DNA from: Methanospirillum hungatei JF-1
GTDB lineage: Archaea; Halobacteriota; Methanomicrobia; Methanomicrobiales; Methanospirillaceae
Assembly (NCBI RefSeq): GCF_000013445.1
Contig: NC_007796.1
Location: forward strand, 62,001 to 126,000
Direction of reading: 5' to 3'
DNA length: 64,000 bases
Under the pieces are notes generated by a model. The model had not been told where the DNA came from. It did no database searches and saw nothing but the letters and a program-made list of their open reading frames with translations. Each line of letters opens with the position of its first letter. Position 1 is the first letter of the stretch. The position numbers were made by a program, and so were the translations under genes. This document shows positions 1 through 11,164 of the stretch, piece by piece.

Positions 1-1146
1 ACCCTTGTCTGTGGTGAGAATGTCTGTGGTGTCGATCCGGAACTCAAGCTGGGATCAGATGGGAAGGTTGTCTCCTCACCGGAAATGGACCGTAGAATCA
101 ACACCTACAAAAAGTTCCACGAGGGATATGGAGAGCTTCTCGTTCAGATGAACGTGGAAGATACCCGTCTTGGTACTGCAGAGTACGTCGCTTCCAAGCA
201 CAACCTTGAGACTATTGAACTGAAATGGGGACAGGGTGCCAAGTGTATTGGTGGAGAGATCAAGGTTAAAAACCTCGAACGAGCCCAGGAACTCAAGAAA
301 CGTGGGTATATCGTTCTTCCAGATCCGACCCGGGCTGACAATATCGCCGCATTTAAGGACGGGGCAATCAAGGAATTTGAGCGTCATTCAAGACTTGGAT
401 TTGTATCAAAGGAAGGTTTCCTGGAGGAAGTAGACCGGCTGCGTGGTATTGGCTTTAAGCGTGTAACCCTGAAGACTGGTGCCTACTCCATGAAAGAGCT
501 TGCAATGGCGATCCGCTGGTCATCAGAAGCAAAGATTGATCTGCTCACCATCGACGGAGCTCCTGGTGGAACTGGTATGAGCCCCTGGCCTATGATGAAT
601 GAGTGGGGTATTCCGACCTTCTATATTCAGTCCCTTGCCTACCAGATGGCAGAGGCATTAAAGAAGAAGGGAATGCGTGTTCCAGATCTTGCCATTGCTG
701 GTGGATTTGCCGATGAAGCAAATGCATTCAAGGCCCTCGCCATGGGTGCCCCGTACTTCAAAGCTGTCTGTATGGGTCGTGCCCTCATGATCCCGGGAAT
801 GGTTGGAAAGAATATTGAGAAGTGGATCAAGGATGGAGAACTTCCAAAGACCGTCTCCAAGTACGGATCTACCATCCCTGAACTCTTCGTTACTTACGAG
901 ACCCTGAAAGAGAAGTATGGAAACCGTCTGAGTGAGATTCCGGTTGGTGCTATTGGTATCTACACCTATGCACAGAAATTCAGAACCGGAATGCAGCAGA
1001 TCATGGCAGGCAGCAGAAACTTCTCCCTGAAATCTGTGAACAGAAATGATCTGATGGCCCTTACTCCAGAAGCAGCAGAAGTTTCAGGTATCCCCTATGT
1101 CATGGAATCATACCGCGACCAGGCCTGGGATATCCTTCTTGAATAA
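1..1146 (+). CDS. gltB: Archaeal-type glutamate synthase, large-subunit FMN domain (5' truncated by window)
   Basis: The reading frame is open from base 1, so the gene starts outside the window; about 381 codons are visible. Glutamate synthase makes two glutamates from glutamine and 2-oxoglutarate in the cytoplasm. The visible part resembles the FMN-binding synthase barrel: the glycine-rich stretch DGAPGGTGMSPWPMMNEWG and the later IAGGFADEANAFKALAMGA look like the phosphate-binding loops of that fold. Archaeal enzymes split the bacterial large subunit into separate domains, and this looks like the stand-alone synthase domain. A T-run follows the stop codon. The family is clear, but partner subunits cannot be seen. 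Confidence 0.88.
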   Translation, partial: TLVCGENVCGVDPELKLGSDGKVVSSPEMDRRINTYKKFHEGYGELLVQMNVEDTRLGTAEYVASKHNLETIELKWGQGAKCIGGEIKVKNLERAQELKKRGYIVLPDPTRADNIAAFKDGAIKEFERHSRLGFVSKEGFLEEVDRLRGIGFKRVTLKTGAYSMKELAMAIRWSSEAKIDLLTIDGAPGGTGMSPWPMMNEWGIPTFYIQSLAYQMAEALKKKGMRVPDLAIAGGFADEANAFKALAMGAPYFKAVCMGRALMIPGMVGKNIEKWIKDGELPKTVSKYGSTIPELFVTYETLKEKYGNRLSEIPVGAIGIYTYAQKFRTGMQQIMAGSRNFSLKSVNRNDLMALTPEAAEVSGIPYVMESYRDQAWDILLE

Positions 1147-1168
1147 AATTAAACCGATAAAATCCCTC

Positions 1169-1174
1169 TTTTTT
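1169..1174 (+). terminator. Oligo-T terminator after glutamate synthase
   Basis: A run of six T residues in a pyrimidine-rich stretch lies about 25 bases after the glutamate synthase stop. Archaeal RNA polymerase commonly terminates at such runs without a hairpin. This is inferred from base content only. Confidence 0.4.
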
Positions 1175-1529
1175 CTAACATTCCCTGAATATGCGGGGAT
1201 AGATAAATACTTCTTTGATAGAATGAAGGTACCCGTCTTCTTGATCCTGCCTGTCTGAAAATTGTCCGGGGAGAATTGTTTGGAAGATTCTTGATATCAT
1301 TCCGGAACCAGTCATTTATCCATTCCCTGTAGAAGATATTCTCAAATAGGCTATTATTCTCTCAAAGCCCTGGAGATCTTGTATGCCACAGATCTATTCG
1401 GGGACTTTGAAAACCAAAAATAAGAATGTGAGGGGTAAAGGGGATAAAAATTATCTGGATTTTTTATTTTCAGGATAATATGACGGGTTTCACAGGGAGA
1501 AGTTTTCTGGTATCAGGGTAAAGATATAT
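1175..1529. other. Gene-free stretch
   Basis: About 355 bases with no supportable gene. Short open stretches occur in all frames but none has a credible start, ribosome binding site or recognisable protein. It lies between an intact housekeeping gene and a decayed ATPase gene, so it may contain degraded sequence. Confidence 0.5.
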
Positions 1530-3118
1530 ATGATGAGGTTCTTTAATACCGCCGGACCGGTAAATTGTGAGAAACATTATTGTCTCCCACCTCTTAGCCG
1601 GTTTAATCTGCCAGAAATACTTACTCTCATTAGCCAGGAGAAGTATTTTGTTCTCCATGCGCCAAGACAAAGTGGGAAGACCTCCTGTCTTCTTGCATGT
1701 GCTGAATACTTCAATAAAGACGGGCGGTAATATGCACTCTATACAAATGTTGAAGCAGGCCAGGCTGCGAGGGAAGATGTCACGTTAGCAATGCGGGCTA
1801 TCCTGTATGGGATGCTTCAGAGAATGGAGATTCAATTTCCAAATCTTATCTCATCTGGGGAACTTGAGCAGATAATTCTTGATAATGGCCCGTTTGGTGC
1901 CATGACAACCTTTTTTACAGATTGTCTAACAGACTGGATAAACCACTTATCCTGATGATAGATGAGATCGATACACTTGTGGGTGATACATTAATTTCTG
2001 TTCTCAGGCAGATTCGATCTGGATATGATATTCGTCCACTTCATTTTCCATCATCCATCATCCTCTGTGGAGTTCGTGATTTTCGTGACTATCGTATCCA
2101 TTCCGATAAAGACAAATCAGTCATCACCGGTGGAAGTGCATTTAATATAAAAGCAGAATCTTTACGGTTAGGTAATTTCACCGAAGATGAGACAAGGACA
2201 CTTTTTCTTGAACATACCACAGAGACCGGGCAGGTTTTTGAAGATGAAGCCCTTGCCTCAGTCTGGAACCTGACGAGAGGTCAGCCCTGGCTTGTCAATG
2301 CCCTTGCATATGAGGTCTGTTTTAAAATTGAGGGGGGAAAGAACCGCTCCAATCCAATAACACAGTCCCTTGTCATGGAAGCGAAAGAGCGACTTATCCA
2401 GAGAAGGGAGACCCATCTTGATCAGCTGGTGGATAAACTCCAGGAAGAACGAGTCCGGAGAGTTATTGAACCGATACTTACCGGAGAGATATTTGAAGAG
2501 AACCTGAAATCTGATGATATTTATTACCTTGTCGATCTCGGGCTTATAACCCCGGAAAGGGGAGGAGCTCTGGCAATTTCAAACCCGATATACCAGGAGA
2601 TAATACCCCGGGAACTCAGTTATACTGCCCAGTCTGGTATGTCTCTGAAAGCAGCATGGTATATCGATAAGAATGGAAGCATCCGGGTCCATGATCTCCT
2701 GGTCTCATTCCAACAATTTTTCCGGGAGCACTCCGAAAGCTGGACTGAAATCGCCCAGTATAAAGAAGCTGCTCCTCAACTCATCCTTGAGGCATTCCTC
2801 CAGCGGATAGTGAACGGGGGCGGTCAGATAACACGGGAATATGGCTTGGGCAAAGGCAGGACAGATCTTTTCATCCTCTGGTGTCTGCCAGATGGGACAT
2901 ACCAGCGGTTTGTCATTGAATGCAAGATAGTATATGGATCCCGAGAAGCCACCATCAGCAAAGGTCTTGATCAGGTGATGAGGTATGCTGACCGGTGCGG
3001 AGCAGAAGAGGTGTACCTGCTCATATTTGACCGGGATACAAAGAAGAGCTGGGATGAGAAGATTTTTAATCAAATAATAGAGCATCAGGGGAGGAAGGTT
3101 ACGATATTTGGGATGTGA
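1530..3118 (+). pseudogene. Broken P-loop ATPase with C-terminal nuclease-like domain
   Basis: The first 66 codons encode an ATPase N-terminus with a Walker A motif (HAPRQSGKTS) and end at an in-frame TAA at 1728-1730. Reading through that stop continues a sensible protein in the same frame to about 1920. The frame then shifts, and the rest (398 codons from about 1922) carries the Walker B strand LILMIDEID and a C-terminal IECKI motif typical of PD-(D/E)XK nuclease folds. Homologous multi-copy ATPases of this type are frequent in methanogens and probably mobile or defence related. Two independent lesions indicate a pseudogene, unless there is a sequencing error. The downstream piece could still be translated from TTG at 1922. 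Confidence 0.75.
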
Positions 3119-3247
3119 CCGGGGGCATAACTATCTCTCTCTAAAAAAATGCTATCAGACTATTCATCCACCGGTTTTTAGGTCAACTCCTTATGGCCTT
3201 TACGAAATAGAGTTACTTTGGTCCCCATATCTGACACTTCCCGGCAA

Positions 3248-4423
3248 TTACGACCCAGGCGGTTGTTTCACCGGAGCTGAGAAACAATAATGAGACAACT
3301 CGTCGATAAGCCGTATTGCAACCTGGTATCCAAGTTCAGGTTCAAGGGATTCCAGCCATATATAAAATCCTACCTTCGGTGGGGTTTTCCGTTCATACTT
3401 GAATGTCCCCTGACCATCAAAGACCATTTTGTAATACTCCTTCTTCTGCCTTGGCTTTAAGTATATCAGAGGGCTGTAATCAGGAATATCGGCCGCAAGA
3501 ATGATCTTAGAAAATTGGGCCTGCAGATCATCTGCAGTATACTCCTTATCCCGGTATACAAATCTGTACCGCTCACACAATCGTTTGGCAGTTGAGGGAA
3601 AAAGTCTTCCAAACAGGATCTTCTTTACCAGTGTATGTGTCCGGTATGGTGAGGGAAGATCAATGATTCCTTCTCCGCCCAGATGGGTAAATACCCATTC
3701 CCGCTCCAAATCATGAAATTGTTTATAGGGAAAAGGTGCGGCGGTATTCAAATCGGTGGATAAACAGGTCTTACCAACCGGCAGGAAAGGTTTTTGTGAC
3801 TGTTTATTCCATGTTCCGGCGATATGTTTTCTGAAATTATCACATGAACGGGTGCAGAGTGAGATATGCTCCTCTGATCCAAGGACTTTTCGTCCCCCCT
3901 TGTAATTTGTCAGGGGAAATGAGGTTACGAGGATGAAGGTTACCGCTTTCTGGTTAAACAGGTACCTGATCACCTGTTTCTTATAATATATCTCCTGGAG
4001 GAAATCCTTCAGGTCAGAGGGAGATGTGACTACCTCAACAAAAATGACCGATCCATCCGGCTTTGTCATCAGCAGATCAAACTCTGCAAGATCCTGGCCA
4101 TTTCCCCTGATGGTGATATCGCCATTCCGTGAATAAAAAAAGCCATTCTGACCAAGGGCAGGGTAGGGATTTCTTCCCTTCACGTCTGCTCCTTTGAGGA
4201 CGACGGTCTTGATGGCATCGGTCTTGTCTGCGATGTCAAGAAAGAGCTCATAGGCGATCATCTCAAACCACCGCCCCTCTGCTGATCGCATATAGGATAT
4301 TTCGTCAGAAAAGAGATTTTTCTTCTCAAGTCGCGAGAGATGCCGGAGTGCCCGTTGAGCATGTTCTCTTCGCGGCTGACATAATTTATGATGAGATTCT
4401 ATCCATTGTGCGAGATCATCCAT
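3248..4423 (-). CDS. Hypothetical protein, possibly nuclease-like
   Basis: A 391-residue protein I do not recognise, starting at ATG 4423. A central stretch, EFDLLMTKPDGSVIFVEVVT, has the acidic-residue/beta-strand pattern of PD-(D/E)XK nuclease folds, but the usual lysine after the glutamate is replaced by valine, so activity is doubtful. There is no signal peptide or membrane segment. It converges on the broken ATPase gene, which also ends in a nuclease-like domain, with about 130 bases between them. This suggests a defence- or mobile-type neighbourhood, but that is inference. The gene is clearly coding; the function is unknown. Confidence 0.6.
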   Translation of the reverse strand: MDDLAQWIESHHKLCQPRREHAQRALRHLSRLEKKNLFSDEISYMRSAEGRWFEMIAYELFLDIADKTDAIKTVVLKGADVKGRNPYPALGQNGFFYSRNGDITIRGNGQDLAEFDLLMTKPDGSVIFVEVVTSPSDLKDFLQEIYYKKQVIRYLFNQKAVTFILVTSFPLTNYKGGRKVLGSEEHISLCTRSCDNFRKHIAGTWNKQSQKPFLPVGKTCLSTDLNTAAPFPYKQFHDLEREWVFTHLGGEGIIDLPSPYRTHTLVKKILFGRLFPSTAKRLCERYRFVYRDKEYTADDLQAQFSKIILAADIPDYSPLIYLKPRQKKEYYKMVFDGQGTFKYERKTPPKVGFYIWLESLEPELGYQVAIRLIDELSHYCFSAPVKQPPGS

Positions 4424-4654
4424 TATTCCCTGACACTATCCTCCATATTCTGTTTGGTATGGTATTTTACTAAAAATCATCCTGATTATTTTTCTCCAGT
4501 AGGGGAGACGGACAATTCCTTTAAAACTACACCATGATGACAGATATAAGTTATTCCCGCGCAGCACCTGATTTTTAATATCCTGTATCATGAGGACAGA
4601 TATCCCTTTCTCATCGGTATTATGCATAAGCAATCATGAAAAAACTGAGCAATA

Positions 4655-4662
4655 TTTATATT
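4655..4662 (+). promoter_or_regulatory. Candidate TATA box for tRNA-Lys / rpo operon
   Basis: TTTATATT in an A+T-rich stretch lies about 45 bases before the mature tRNA-Lys 5' end. An archaeal TATA box at this place would start transcription near 4685 and give a short 5' leader removed by RNase P. No equally good TATA box is visible between the tRNA and rpoH, so it may also serve the polymerase operon. Confidence 0.4.
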
Positions 4663-4704
4663 GTAAAACATCCTTCTAATAGTGCTACAGATCAGTGACT
4701 AACG

Positions 4705-4778
4705 GGGTTCGTAGCTCAGTTAGGCAGAGCGCCTGGCTTTTAACCAGGTGGTCGGGGGTTCAAATCCCCTCGAGCCCG
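4705..4778 (+). tRNA. tRNA-Lys (anticodon TTT)
   Basis: A 74-base cloverleaf. The acceptor stem GGGTTCG pairs with CGAGCCC with one G-T pair, and the discriminator base is G. The anticodon stem CCTGG/CCAGG holds the loop CTTTTAA, giving anticodon TTT. The T-arm GGGGG-TTCAAAT-CCCCT is standard. No CCA is encoded and there is no intron. It lies 64 bases upstream of rpoH on the same strand. Confidence 0.97.
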
Positions 4779-4817
4779 CTCCACGACAGTTGTGGTCTTT
4801 TGTGCAGACTTTTTACC

Positions 4818-4829
4818 GAAACGCGTTTC
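4818..4829. repeat. Perfect 12-bp palindrome in the rpoH leader
   Basis: GAAACGCGTTTC is its own reverse complement. It ends one base before the A+G-rich ribosome binding site of rpoH. It could be a protein-binding operator or a short RNA hairpin near the ribosome site. Its position at the head of the RNA polymerase operon makes a regulatory role possible, but this is not shown. Confidence 0.45.
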
Positions 4830-4842
4830 CAGGGGGTATGGC

Positions 4843-5094
4843 GTGTCCGCCGAGCTGAACGTACTGAAACATGAGATGGTACCAGAACACAGTATCATGA
4901 GCGAAGAAGATGTAAAAAATCTTTATGCTCGATACCAGATCGGACCCGAACAATTGCCGAAGATTTATCATGATGATCCGGCAGTATTGTCAATAGGGGC
5001 CAGAATTAGTGACGTAATTAAAATCGTCCGAAAAAGTATGACTGCCGGCCGAGCAGAATCCTATCGTCTGGTAGTAAGACGACCCAAAAAATAA
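4843..5094 (+). CDS. rpoH: DNA-directed RNA polymerase subunit H
   Basis: RpoH is a small archaeal subunit, homologous to the C-terminal domain of eukaryotic Rpb5, that sits at the downstream-DNA jaw. An upstream ATG at 4792 is in frame, but the family's N-terminus begins around [14 protein letters not shown] therefore choose GTG at 4843, which has AGGGGG about six bases before it, giving 83 residues, the usual length. Conserved features include [11 protein letters not shown] and the C-terminal RLVVRRP. It is the first gene of the polymerase operon, 18 bases before rpoB''. Confidence 0.9.
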   Translation: MSAELNVLKHEMVPEHSIMSEEDVKNLYARYQIGPEQLPKIYHDDPAVLSIGARISDVIKIVRKSMTAGRAESYRLVVRRPKK

Positions 5095-5112
5095 CCTTCC
5101 GGGGCTGATCTG

Positions 5113-6669
5113 TTGATTGATTTAAGTATACTTTCTCAGGCTTACTTTTCCCGTGAACATGTAGCCCGTCACCAGCTGGACTCATACAATCATTTTCTTC
5201 TCAACAATCTCCAGAAGGTCGTTGATGAGCAGCGGGTAATTGAGACGGATATTGAAACACGGGGGAAAGGGAATGAACCGGTCTCTGTTGAACTTGGAGA
5301 TCTGAAAATTTTAAAACCACTGGTCCGTGAAGCGGATGGTTCTCAGTCCGAACTCTATCCTGGTGAGGCACGGTTGCGAAACATCACCTATGCAGCACCG
5401 ATTCAGCTTGACCTGACTCTTGTTCAGGGAGGAGTCAGACATGAGCCGGTGACTGCAACTATCGGACAATTACCGATCATGGTGGGCTCAGTTGCCTGCA
5501 ATCTGTATGGCATGACAGATGAGGAGCGGACTTCTCATGGAGAGGATCCCCTTGATCCGGGTGGCTATTTTATTGTGAACGGTACTGAGCGTGTGCTCAT
5601 GACGCTTGAAGATCTTGCCTCAAACAAGATCATGACAGAATATACCGAGCGGTACAATGAGCGTATCTACGTTGCCAAGGTGTTCTCCCAGTTTCGTGGG
5701 TACCGTGCCCTGGTCGTTGTAGAGCGGAACCGCAAAAACCTGCTTGAAGTTACCTTCCCGTCGGTTGCCGGTCATCTTCGGTTTGTTGATATGATGCGGG
5801 CCCTTGGTATGACCAGCGATGCTGATATCGTCCGTGCTGTCTCAACCGATGAAGAGATCCTCACGTTCATGATGCAGAATCTTGAGGAGAGCGAATGTGA
5901 GACCGTTGAATGCGGTGTCATGTACGTCGGGAAGAAGCTGGCACCCAACCAGACTCGCGATTATCAGCGCAAACGTGCAGAGTTTGTTCTTGATAATTAT
6001 CTTCTGCCACACCTCAATTACCTGATGCCCCGTACAGTGAACGAAGAGGATGAAGAGTGTATGAAAATTGTGCATTCTGTCCGGCTTGCAAAGGCTCATT
6101 TCCTTGGCCGGATGGCAGAGGCATGTTTTGATCTGGTTCTTGACCGGCGGCGTATTGATGATAAGGATCATTATGCAAACAAGAGGCTCAAACTGGCCGG
6201 TGACTTAATGGAAGACCTCTTCCGTATCTCTCTGAACCGGCTGACCCGTGATGTCAAGTATCAGCTGGAACGTGCCAGCATGAGGCACCGCGACCTCTCG
6301 ATCGCCACCGCAGTCCGTGCAGATGTGCTGACTGAGCGTCTCCTTCATCCGCTTGCAACCGGTAACTGGGTCGGAGGAAGAACTGGTGTGTCACAGCTGC
6401 TTGACCGCGTTGATCACATGAGTGTCCTTTCACACTTACGCAGAGTCATATCTCCCCTCTCCCGTTCCCAGCCGCACTTCGAGGCTCGTGATCTCCACCC
6501 AACCCAGTGGGGTCGTATCTGTCCAAGCGAAACTCCTGAAGGACCAAATTGTGGTCTGGTGAAAAATTTTGCCCAGATGGTGGAGATTAGTAAAGGCGTC
6601 CATTCAGATGAAGAGATTATTCGGATGCTCTATGGTATGGGTGTAGAGAGGATAGGAGTTGAGATTTGA
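5113..6669 (+). CDS. rpoB2: DNA-directed RNA polymerase subunit B''
   Basis: N-terminal half of the split second-largest RNA polymerase subunit (bacterial beta, eukaryotic Rpb2). The split into B'' and B' is typical of methanogens. The 518 residues contain protrusion, lobe and fork regions and end soon after the conserved fork motif [16 protein letters not shown]. It starts at TTG 5113, matching the family's N-terminus ([11 protein letters not shown]). Its stop overlaps the ATG of rpoB' (TGATG), which suggests coupled translation of two halves that must assemble one to one. Confidence 0.96.
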   Translation: MIDLSILSQAYFSREHVARHQLDSYNHFLLNNLQKVVDEQRVIETDIETRGKGNEPVSVELGDLKILKPLVREADGSQSELYPGEARLRNITYAAPIQLDLTLVQGGVRHEPVTATIGQLPIMVGSVACNLYGMTDEERTSHGEDPLDPGGYFIVNGTERVLMTLEDLASNKIMTEYTERYNERIYVAKVFSQFRGYRALVVVERNRKNLLEVTFPSVAGHLRFVDMMRALGMTSDADIVRAVSTDEEILTFMMQNLEESECETVECGVMYVGKKLAPNQTRDYQRKRAEFVLDNYLLPHLNYLMPRTVNEEDEECMKIVHSVRLAKAHFLGRMAEACFDLVLDRRRIDDKDHYANKRLKLAGDLMEDLFRISLNRLTRDVKYQLERASMRHRDLSIATAVRADVLTERLLHPLATGNWVGGRTGVSQLLDRVDHMSVLSHLRRVISPLSRSQPHFEARDLHPTQWGRICPSETPEGPNCGLVKNFAQMVEISKGVHSDEEIIRMLYGMGVERIGVEI

Positions 6670-8489
6670 TGATTTCCACACAGTCAAGAGTGTTCGTTGA
6701 TGGAGCACTTATCGGTCTGGTAGATGATCCGAAAGCTCTTGTAACTCAAATTCGTGCCTTGAGGAGGCAGGGTGTCATCTCTACCGAGGTAAACTGCTCG
6801 TACAAGGAGTTTAACGGCGATATTATCATTCACACCGATCGCGGGCGGGCACGGCGACCTCTTATTGTGCTTGAAAATGGCGTCCCGACCATTCCTGAAG
6901 AGGAAATTCAAAAACTGAAAAATAAAGAGATAGAGTTTGTTGATCTTATCAAAAAGGGATATATTGAACTGATTGATGCAGAAGAGGAAGAAGACCTGAA
7001 TATTGCAATCAAACCAGAGAATATCACTCCTGAACACACTCATCTTGAGGTAGATCCCTCTCTCATCCTCGGTATCGGGGCAGCTCATGTACCATTCCCT
7101 GAGCACAATGCATCTCCCCGTGTTACCATGGGAGCCGGAATGGTCAAGCAGGCACTGGGATTTGGTTGTGCAAATATGAAGCTCCGACCTGATACCCGTG
7201 GTCACCTTCTCCACTATGTTCAAAAACCTCTGGTATATACGCAGACTTCTGATGTTATCGGTTCAGATGACCGGGCTGCAGGTCAGAACTTTGTTGTTGC
7301 AATCCTCTCCTATGAAGGCTATAACATTGAAGATGCCCTGATCTTCAACAAGGCATCAATCGACCGTGGTGTCGGACGTTCACACTTTTTCAGAACATAT
7401 GAAGGAGAAGAACGCCGGTATCCTGGTGGTCAGATTGACCGTATTGAGGTCCCTGACGAAGACGTGACAGGAGCACATGGATCTGATTATTATGCCAACC
7501 TTGACGATGATGGTATCATCAATCCAGAAACCATTGTCAAAGAGAAGGATGTCATTATCGGAAAGACTTCTCCGCCGCGTTTCCTTGAAGAACCAACGTC
7601 TGAGCTGATTACCGTAGAAAAGCGCCGTGATACCTCCGTGACCATGCGTTCCAACGAGCATGGTATTGTTGACACTGTTATTCTGACCGAAGGAGAGAAC
7701 AACTCCAAACTGGTCAAGGTCAGAACCCGTGATCTCCGTATTCCGGAAGTTGGAGACAAATTCGCATCACGACACGGGCAGAAAGGAGTCGTAGGGCTTA
7801 TCACTCCGAGTGTTGACATGCCGTTCACCGCGGGCGGTCTGACTCCTGACCTGGTCATTAATCCTCATGCAATTCCGTCACGAATGACTATCGGTCACAT
7901 GCTTGAAATGCTTGGTGGGAAGGTCGGCTCTCTTGAAGGACGTCGTATTGCTGGTACAGCTTTTTCCGGAGAACGTGAAGAGGATCTTCGTGCATCACTG
8001 AAAAAGTTCGGGTTCTCACACACCGGTCGTGAAGCCATGTGGGACGGTATCACCGGAAGACGATTCCTTGCAGATATCTACGTCGGTGTCATCTATTACC
8101 AGAAACTCTATCATATGGTCTCATCCAAGATGCATGCCCGTTCCAGAGGTCCGGTCCAGGTTCTGACCAGACAGCCGACTGAAGGTCGTGCCCGTGAAGG
8201 AGGTCTGCGTTTCGGAGAGATGGAGCGTGATGTTATGATCGGTCATGGAGCAGCCATGGCCCTGAAAGAACGTCTGCTTGAAGAGTCCGACAAGGTCACC
8301 GAGTATGTGTGTGCACGGTGTGGTATGGTTGCCATGCTGGACCGGAAACAGAATATTACCCGATGTCTCAATTGTGGCAGCGAGACTGATATCTACCCGG
8401 TTGAGATGTCGTATGCATTCAAATTACTCCTTGATGAGATGAAGAGTATGACCATTGCTCCCCGTCTCAACCTCGAGGATGTTGTATAA
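6669..8489 (+). CDS. rpoB1: DNA-directed RNA polymerase subunit B'
   Basis: C-terminal half of the split second-largest subunit, 606 residues from ATG 6669; GGAG lies about ten bases upstream inside rpoB''. It contributes the hybrid-binding domain, wall, anchor and clamp. Conserved landmarks are [15 protein letters not shown], the catalytic-side stretch [19 protein letters not shown], and a zinc ribbon near the C-terminus (CARCG and CLNCG pairs). An in-frame TTG exists one codon upstream but the overlapping ATG is the better start. rpoA' follows after 14 bases. Confidence 0.96.
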   Translation: MISTQSRVFVDGALIGLVDDPKALVTQIRALRRQGVISTEVNCSYKEFNGDIIIHTDRGRARRPLIVLENGVPTIPEEEIQKLKNKEIEFVDLIKKGYIELIDAEEEEDLNIAIKPENITPEHTHLEVDPSLILGIGAAHVPFPEHNASPRVTMGAGMVKQALGFGCANMKLRPDTRGHLLHYVQKPLVYTQTSDVIGSDDRAAGQNFVVAILSYEGYNIEDALIFNKASIDRGVGRSHFFRTYEGEERRYPGGQIDRIEVPDEDVTGAHGSDYYANLDDDGIINPETIVKEKDVIIGKTSPPRFLEEPTSELITVEKRRDTSVTMRSNEHGIVDTVILTEGENNSKLVKVRTRDLRIPEVGDKFASRHGQKGVVGLITPSVDMPFTAGGLTPDLVINPHAIPSRMTIGHMLEMLGGKVGSLEGRRIAGTAFSGEREEDLRASLKKFGFSHTGREAMWDGITGRRFLADIYVGVIYYQKLYHMVSSKMHARSRGPVQVLTRQPTEGRAREGGLRFGEMERDVMIGHGAAMALKERLLEESDKVTEYVCARCGMVAMLDRKQNITRCLNCGSETDIYPVEMSYAFKLLLDEMKSMTIAPRLNLEDVV

Positions 8490-8503
8490 GGAGGAGAGAA
8501 GCA

Positions 8504-11164
8504 ATGCCAAGTCCTAAACGGATCGGGAAGATCGAGTTTGGTCTCCTCTCCCCGAAAGAGATCCGACAGATGAGTGTCAGAAAGATCATCTGGGCGGATA
8601 CGTACGACGATGACGGGTTCCCCTATCCCCAGGGTTTGATGGATCTGCATCTGGGTGTGATTGATCCTGGTCTCCGGTGCAAGACCTGCAGTCAGAAAGC
8701 AGGTGAGTGTCCCGGACACTTTGGTCACATCGAGCTGGCAAAGCCGGTCATCCACGTCGGGTATACTCGGCTTATTCGAAAACTGCTTCGTGTTACCTGC
8801 AGAGAGTGTGGCCGTCTGCTTCTGTCTGATGAAGAGATCGAGAAGATCATCGGACCAGAAGAAGAGATGGGAAGTGACTCGGTCAGTGAGAAGGATGTGA
8901 AGAAGGAGCGTATCTGTCCGCACTGTGGTGAGCAGCAGCTGAAGATCAACTTTGAAAAGCCAACCACATTTGCCGAGATCACGACCGACGAACGGGGCAA
9001 AAAAGTAGAAAATAAACTTACCCCGGCAGATATCAGAGCACGTCTTGAAAAGATTCCTGATGACGACCTGCAGAAACTGGGTATTATAGGCAGCGTGGCA
9101 CGTCCTGAATGGACTATTATGACCGTGCTTCCGGTTCCCCCGGTCACCATGCGGCCATCCATTATTCTTGAGAATGGTCAGCGTTCAGAGGACGACCTGA
9201 CGCATAAACTGGTTGATATCATCAGGATTAACCAGCGGTTCAAGGAAAACCAGGATGCAGGAGCACCCCAGCTGATCATTGAAGATCTCTGGGAACTTCT
9301 CCAGTACCATGTGACAACTTATATCGACAACGAGGTCGCTGGATGTCCGCCAGCACGTCACCGGTCCGGCCGTCCGCTCAAGACCCTCTCCCAGCGTCTG
9401 AAAGGAAAAGACGGGCGTTTCAGAGGAAGTTTATCTGGTAAGCGTGTGAACTTCTCATCCCGTACCGTTATCTCTCCGGATCCAAACCTCTCGGTCAATG
9501 AAGTGGGTATCCCCCAGAAGATTGCGAATGAGATGACCATTCCGGTTCAGGTCACGGTTTTTAATATAGATGAACTCCGCCGGATTGTCAGGGTCGGACC
9601 TGATCGGCCAAACCTCAAATCCCCCTGTGGTGCAAACTATGTCATCAGGCCTGACAAGCGTCGTATCCGTCTGGTAAAAGGTACCGGGGCAGATGACGGG
9701 AACCTTGACTTTGTTGCCGATCAGATAGACGTTGGATGGATTGTCGAGCGTCATCTCCGTGATGGTGATATTGTGCTCTTTAACCGACAGCCGTCCCTCC
9801 ACCGGATGTCAATTATGGCCCACTGGGTCCGGCTTATGGATGGCAAGACATTTCGTCTGAATCCGGCAGTCTGTCCCCCCTATAACGCGGATTTTGATGG
9901 GGATGAGATGAACCTGCACATCCCGCAGACCGAAGAGGCCAGGGTTGAAGCAGCCATGCTCGCAGCAGTGCAGGAGAATATCCTGTCGCCCCGTTTTGGC
10001 GGACCGATCATCGGGGGTATCCATGACCACATCTCCGGTATCTTCCTTCTGACCCACACACTCCGGTGGTTTACGAAGGAAGAGACCATCGATCTTCTCA
10101 AAAATAACAAGATTGATCGTCTCGGTGAACCAGGGAAAGTAGAGGATGGCGTGAAATATTGGTCCAACAAGCAGATATTCTCAAAGATCCTCCCGGCAGA
10201 TCTGAACATGGTATTCCGTGCATCCTCCTGTAAGGGCTGTGATGAATGCCAGCGGGTTGATTGTGAACGTGATGCATATGTGCAGATCATCGATGGTGAG
10301 TTAATATCCGGTGTTATCGATAAAAAAGCGGTTGGTGCATTCGATGGTGCAATTCTCCACCGTATCATCAGACAGTACGGATATGAACGAGCTGCACGCT
10401 TCATCGATGACATGACCCGTCTTTCGATTCGGGCAATTATGCATGACGGGTTTACCTTTGCTATCGATGACGAAGATCTCTCCAAGAGCGATTATGGCCA
10501 GATTCGTGAAGTTCTTGAACGTGCCGCCCAGGATGTGGAGCGTCGTATTCAGATCTTTGAGGATGGCCAGCTCGAACCCATGCCTGGCAGAACTCCGGAA
10601 GAGACCCTTGAGATGCAGATCATGCAGGTTCTTGGAAAAGCTCGTGATAATACGGGAGAGATTGCAGGCAGACACCTTGGTCTGTCGAATTCTGCCGTGG
10701 TCATGGCGGTCTCCGGTGCCAGAGGTTCGATGCTGAACCTGACCCAGATGGCCGGTTGTGTCGGTCAGCAGGCGGTTCGTGGTGAGCGTATCATGCGAGG
10801 GTACGAGGATCGGACCCTTCCCCATTTCAAGAAACATGACCGGGGAGCAATGGCTCATGGGTTTGTCATGAACAGTTACAAATCCGGTCTGAACCCGACT
10901 GAATTCTTCTTCCATGCAATTGGAGGTCGTGAGGGTCTGGTGGATACTGCGGTCCGTACATCCCAGTCTGGTTATCTCCAGCGGAGGATGATTAACGCTT
11001 TGCAGGACCTGAAAGTAGCCTATGATATGACCGTCAGAACCACCGGAGGCAGAATCATCCAGTTCGAATATGGTGAGGATTCTACCGATCCTATGAAGAG
11101 TTCATTTGGTGAACCGGTGGATGTCGAAGGAATTGTGAGTAATGTCCTCAAGGAGGAGATCTGA
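8504..11164 (+). CDS. rpoA1: DNA-directed RNA polymerase subunit A'
   Basis: N-terminal part of the largest RNA polymerase subunit (bacterial beta', eukaryotic Rpb1), 886 residues, a normal length. The absolutely conserved active-site loop [10 protein letters not shown] is at about residues 461-470, with Asp463, Asp465 and Asp467 binding the catalytic magnesium. The N-terminal clamp has CKTC...CPGHFGH and further zinc-type cysteine pairs (CREC, CPHC). A strong ribosome binding site, AAGGAGG, precedes ATG 8504. The stop overlaps the rpoA'' start by one base. Confidence 0.97.
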   Translation: MPSPKRIGKIEFGLLSPKEIRQMSVRKIIWADTYDDDGFPYPQGLMDLHLGVIDPGLRCKTCSQKAGECPGHFGHIELAKPVIHVGYTRLIRKLLRVTCRECGRLLLSDEEIEKIIGPEEEMGSDSVSEKDVKKERICPHCGEQQLKINFEKPTTFAEITTDERGKKVENKLTPADIRARLEKIPDDDLQKLGIIGSVARPEWTIMTVLPVPPVTMRPSIILENGQRSEDDLTHKLVDIIRINQRFKENQDAGAPQLIIEDLWELLQYHVTTYIDNEVAGCPPARHRSGRPLKTLSQRLKGKDGRFRGSLSGKRVNFSSRTVISPDPNLSVNEVGIPQKIANEMTIPVQVTVFNIDELRRIVRVGPDRPNLKSPCGANYVIRPDKRRIRLVKGTGADDGNLDFVADQIDVGWIVERHLRDGDIVLFNRQPSLHRMSIMAHWVRLMDGKTFRLNPAVCPPYNADFDGDEMNLHIPQTEEARVEAAMLAAVQENILSPRFGGPIIGGIHDHISGIFLLTHTLRWFTKEETIDLLKNNKIDRLGEPGKVEDGVKYWSNKQIFSKILPADLNMVFRASSCKGCDECQRVDCERDAYVQIIDGELISGVIDKKAVGAFDGAILHRIIRQYGYERAARFIDDMTRLSIRAIMHDGFTFAIDDEDLSKSDYGQIREVLERAAQDVERRIQIFEDGQLEPMPGRTPEETLEMQIMQVLGKARDNTGEIAGRHLGLSNSAVVMAVSGARGSMLNLTQMAGCVGQQAVRGERIMRGYEDRTLPHFKKHDRGAMAHGFVMNSYKSGLNPTEFFFHAIGGREGLVDTAVRTSQSGYLQRRMINALQDLKVAYDMTVRTTGGRIIQFEYGEDSTDPMKSSFGEPVDVEGIVSNVLKEEI

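Noticed and set aside
1567-1788. Alternative-frame open stretch over the broken ATPase N-terminus.
   Set aside because: The Walker A motif is in the other frame, and this one gives no domain.
4436-4633. 65-codon minus-strand open frame before tRNA-Lys.
   Set aside because: No ribosome site, no recognisable motif, and it covers the promoter region of the tRNA gene.
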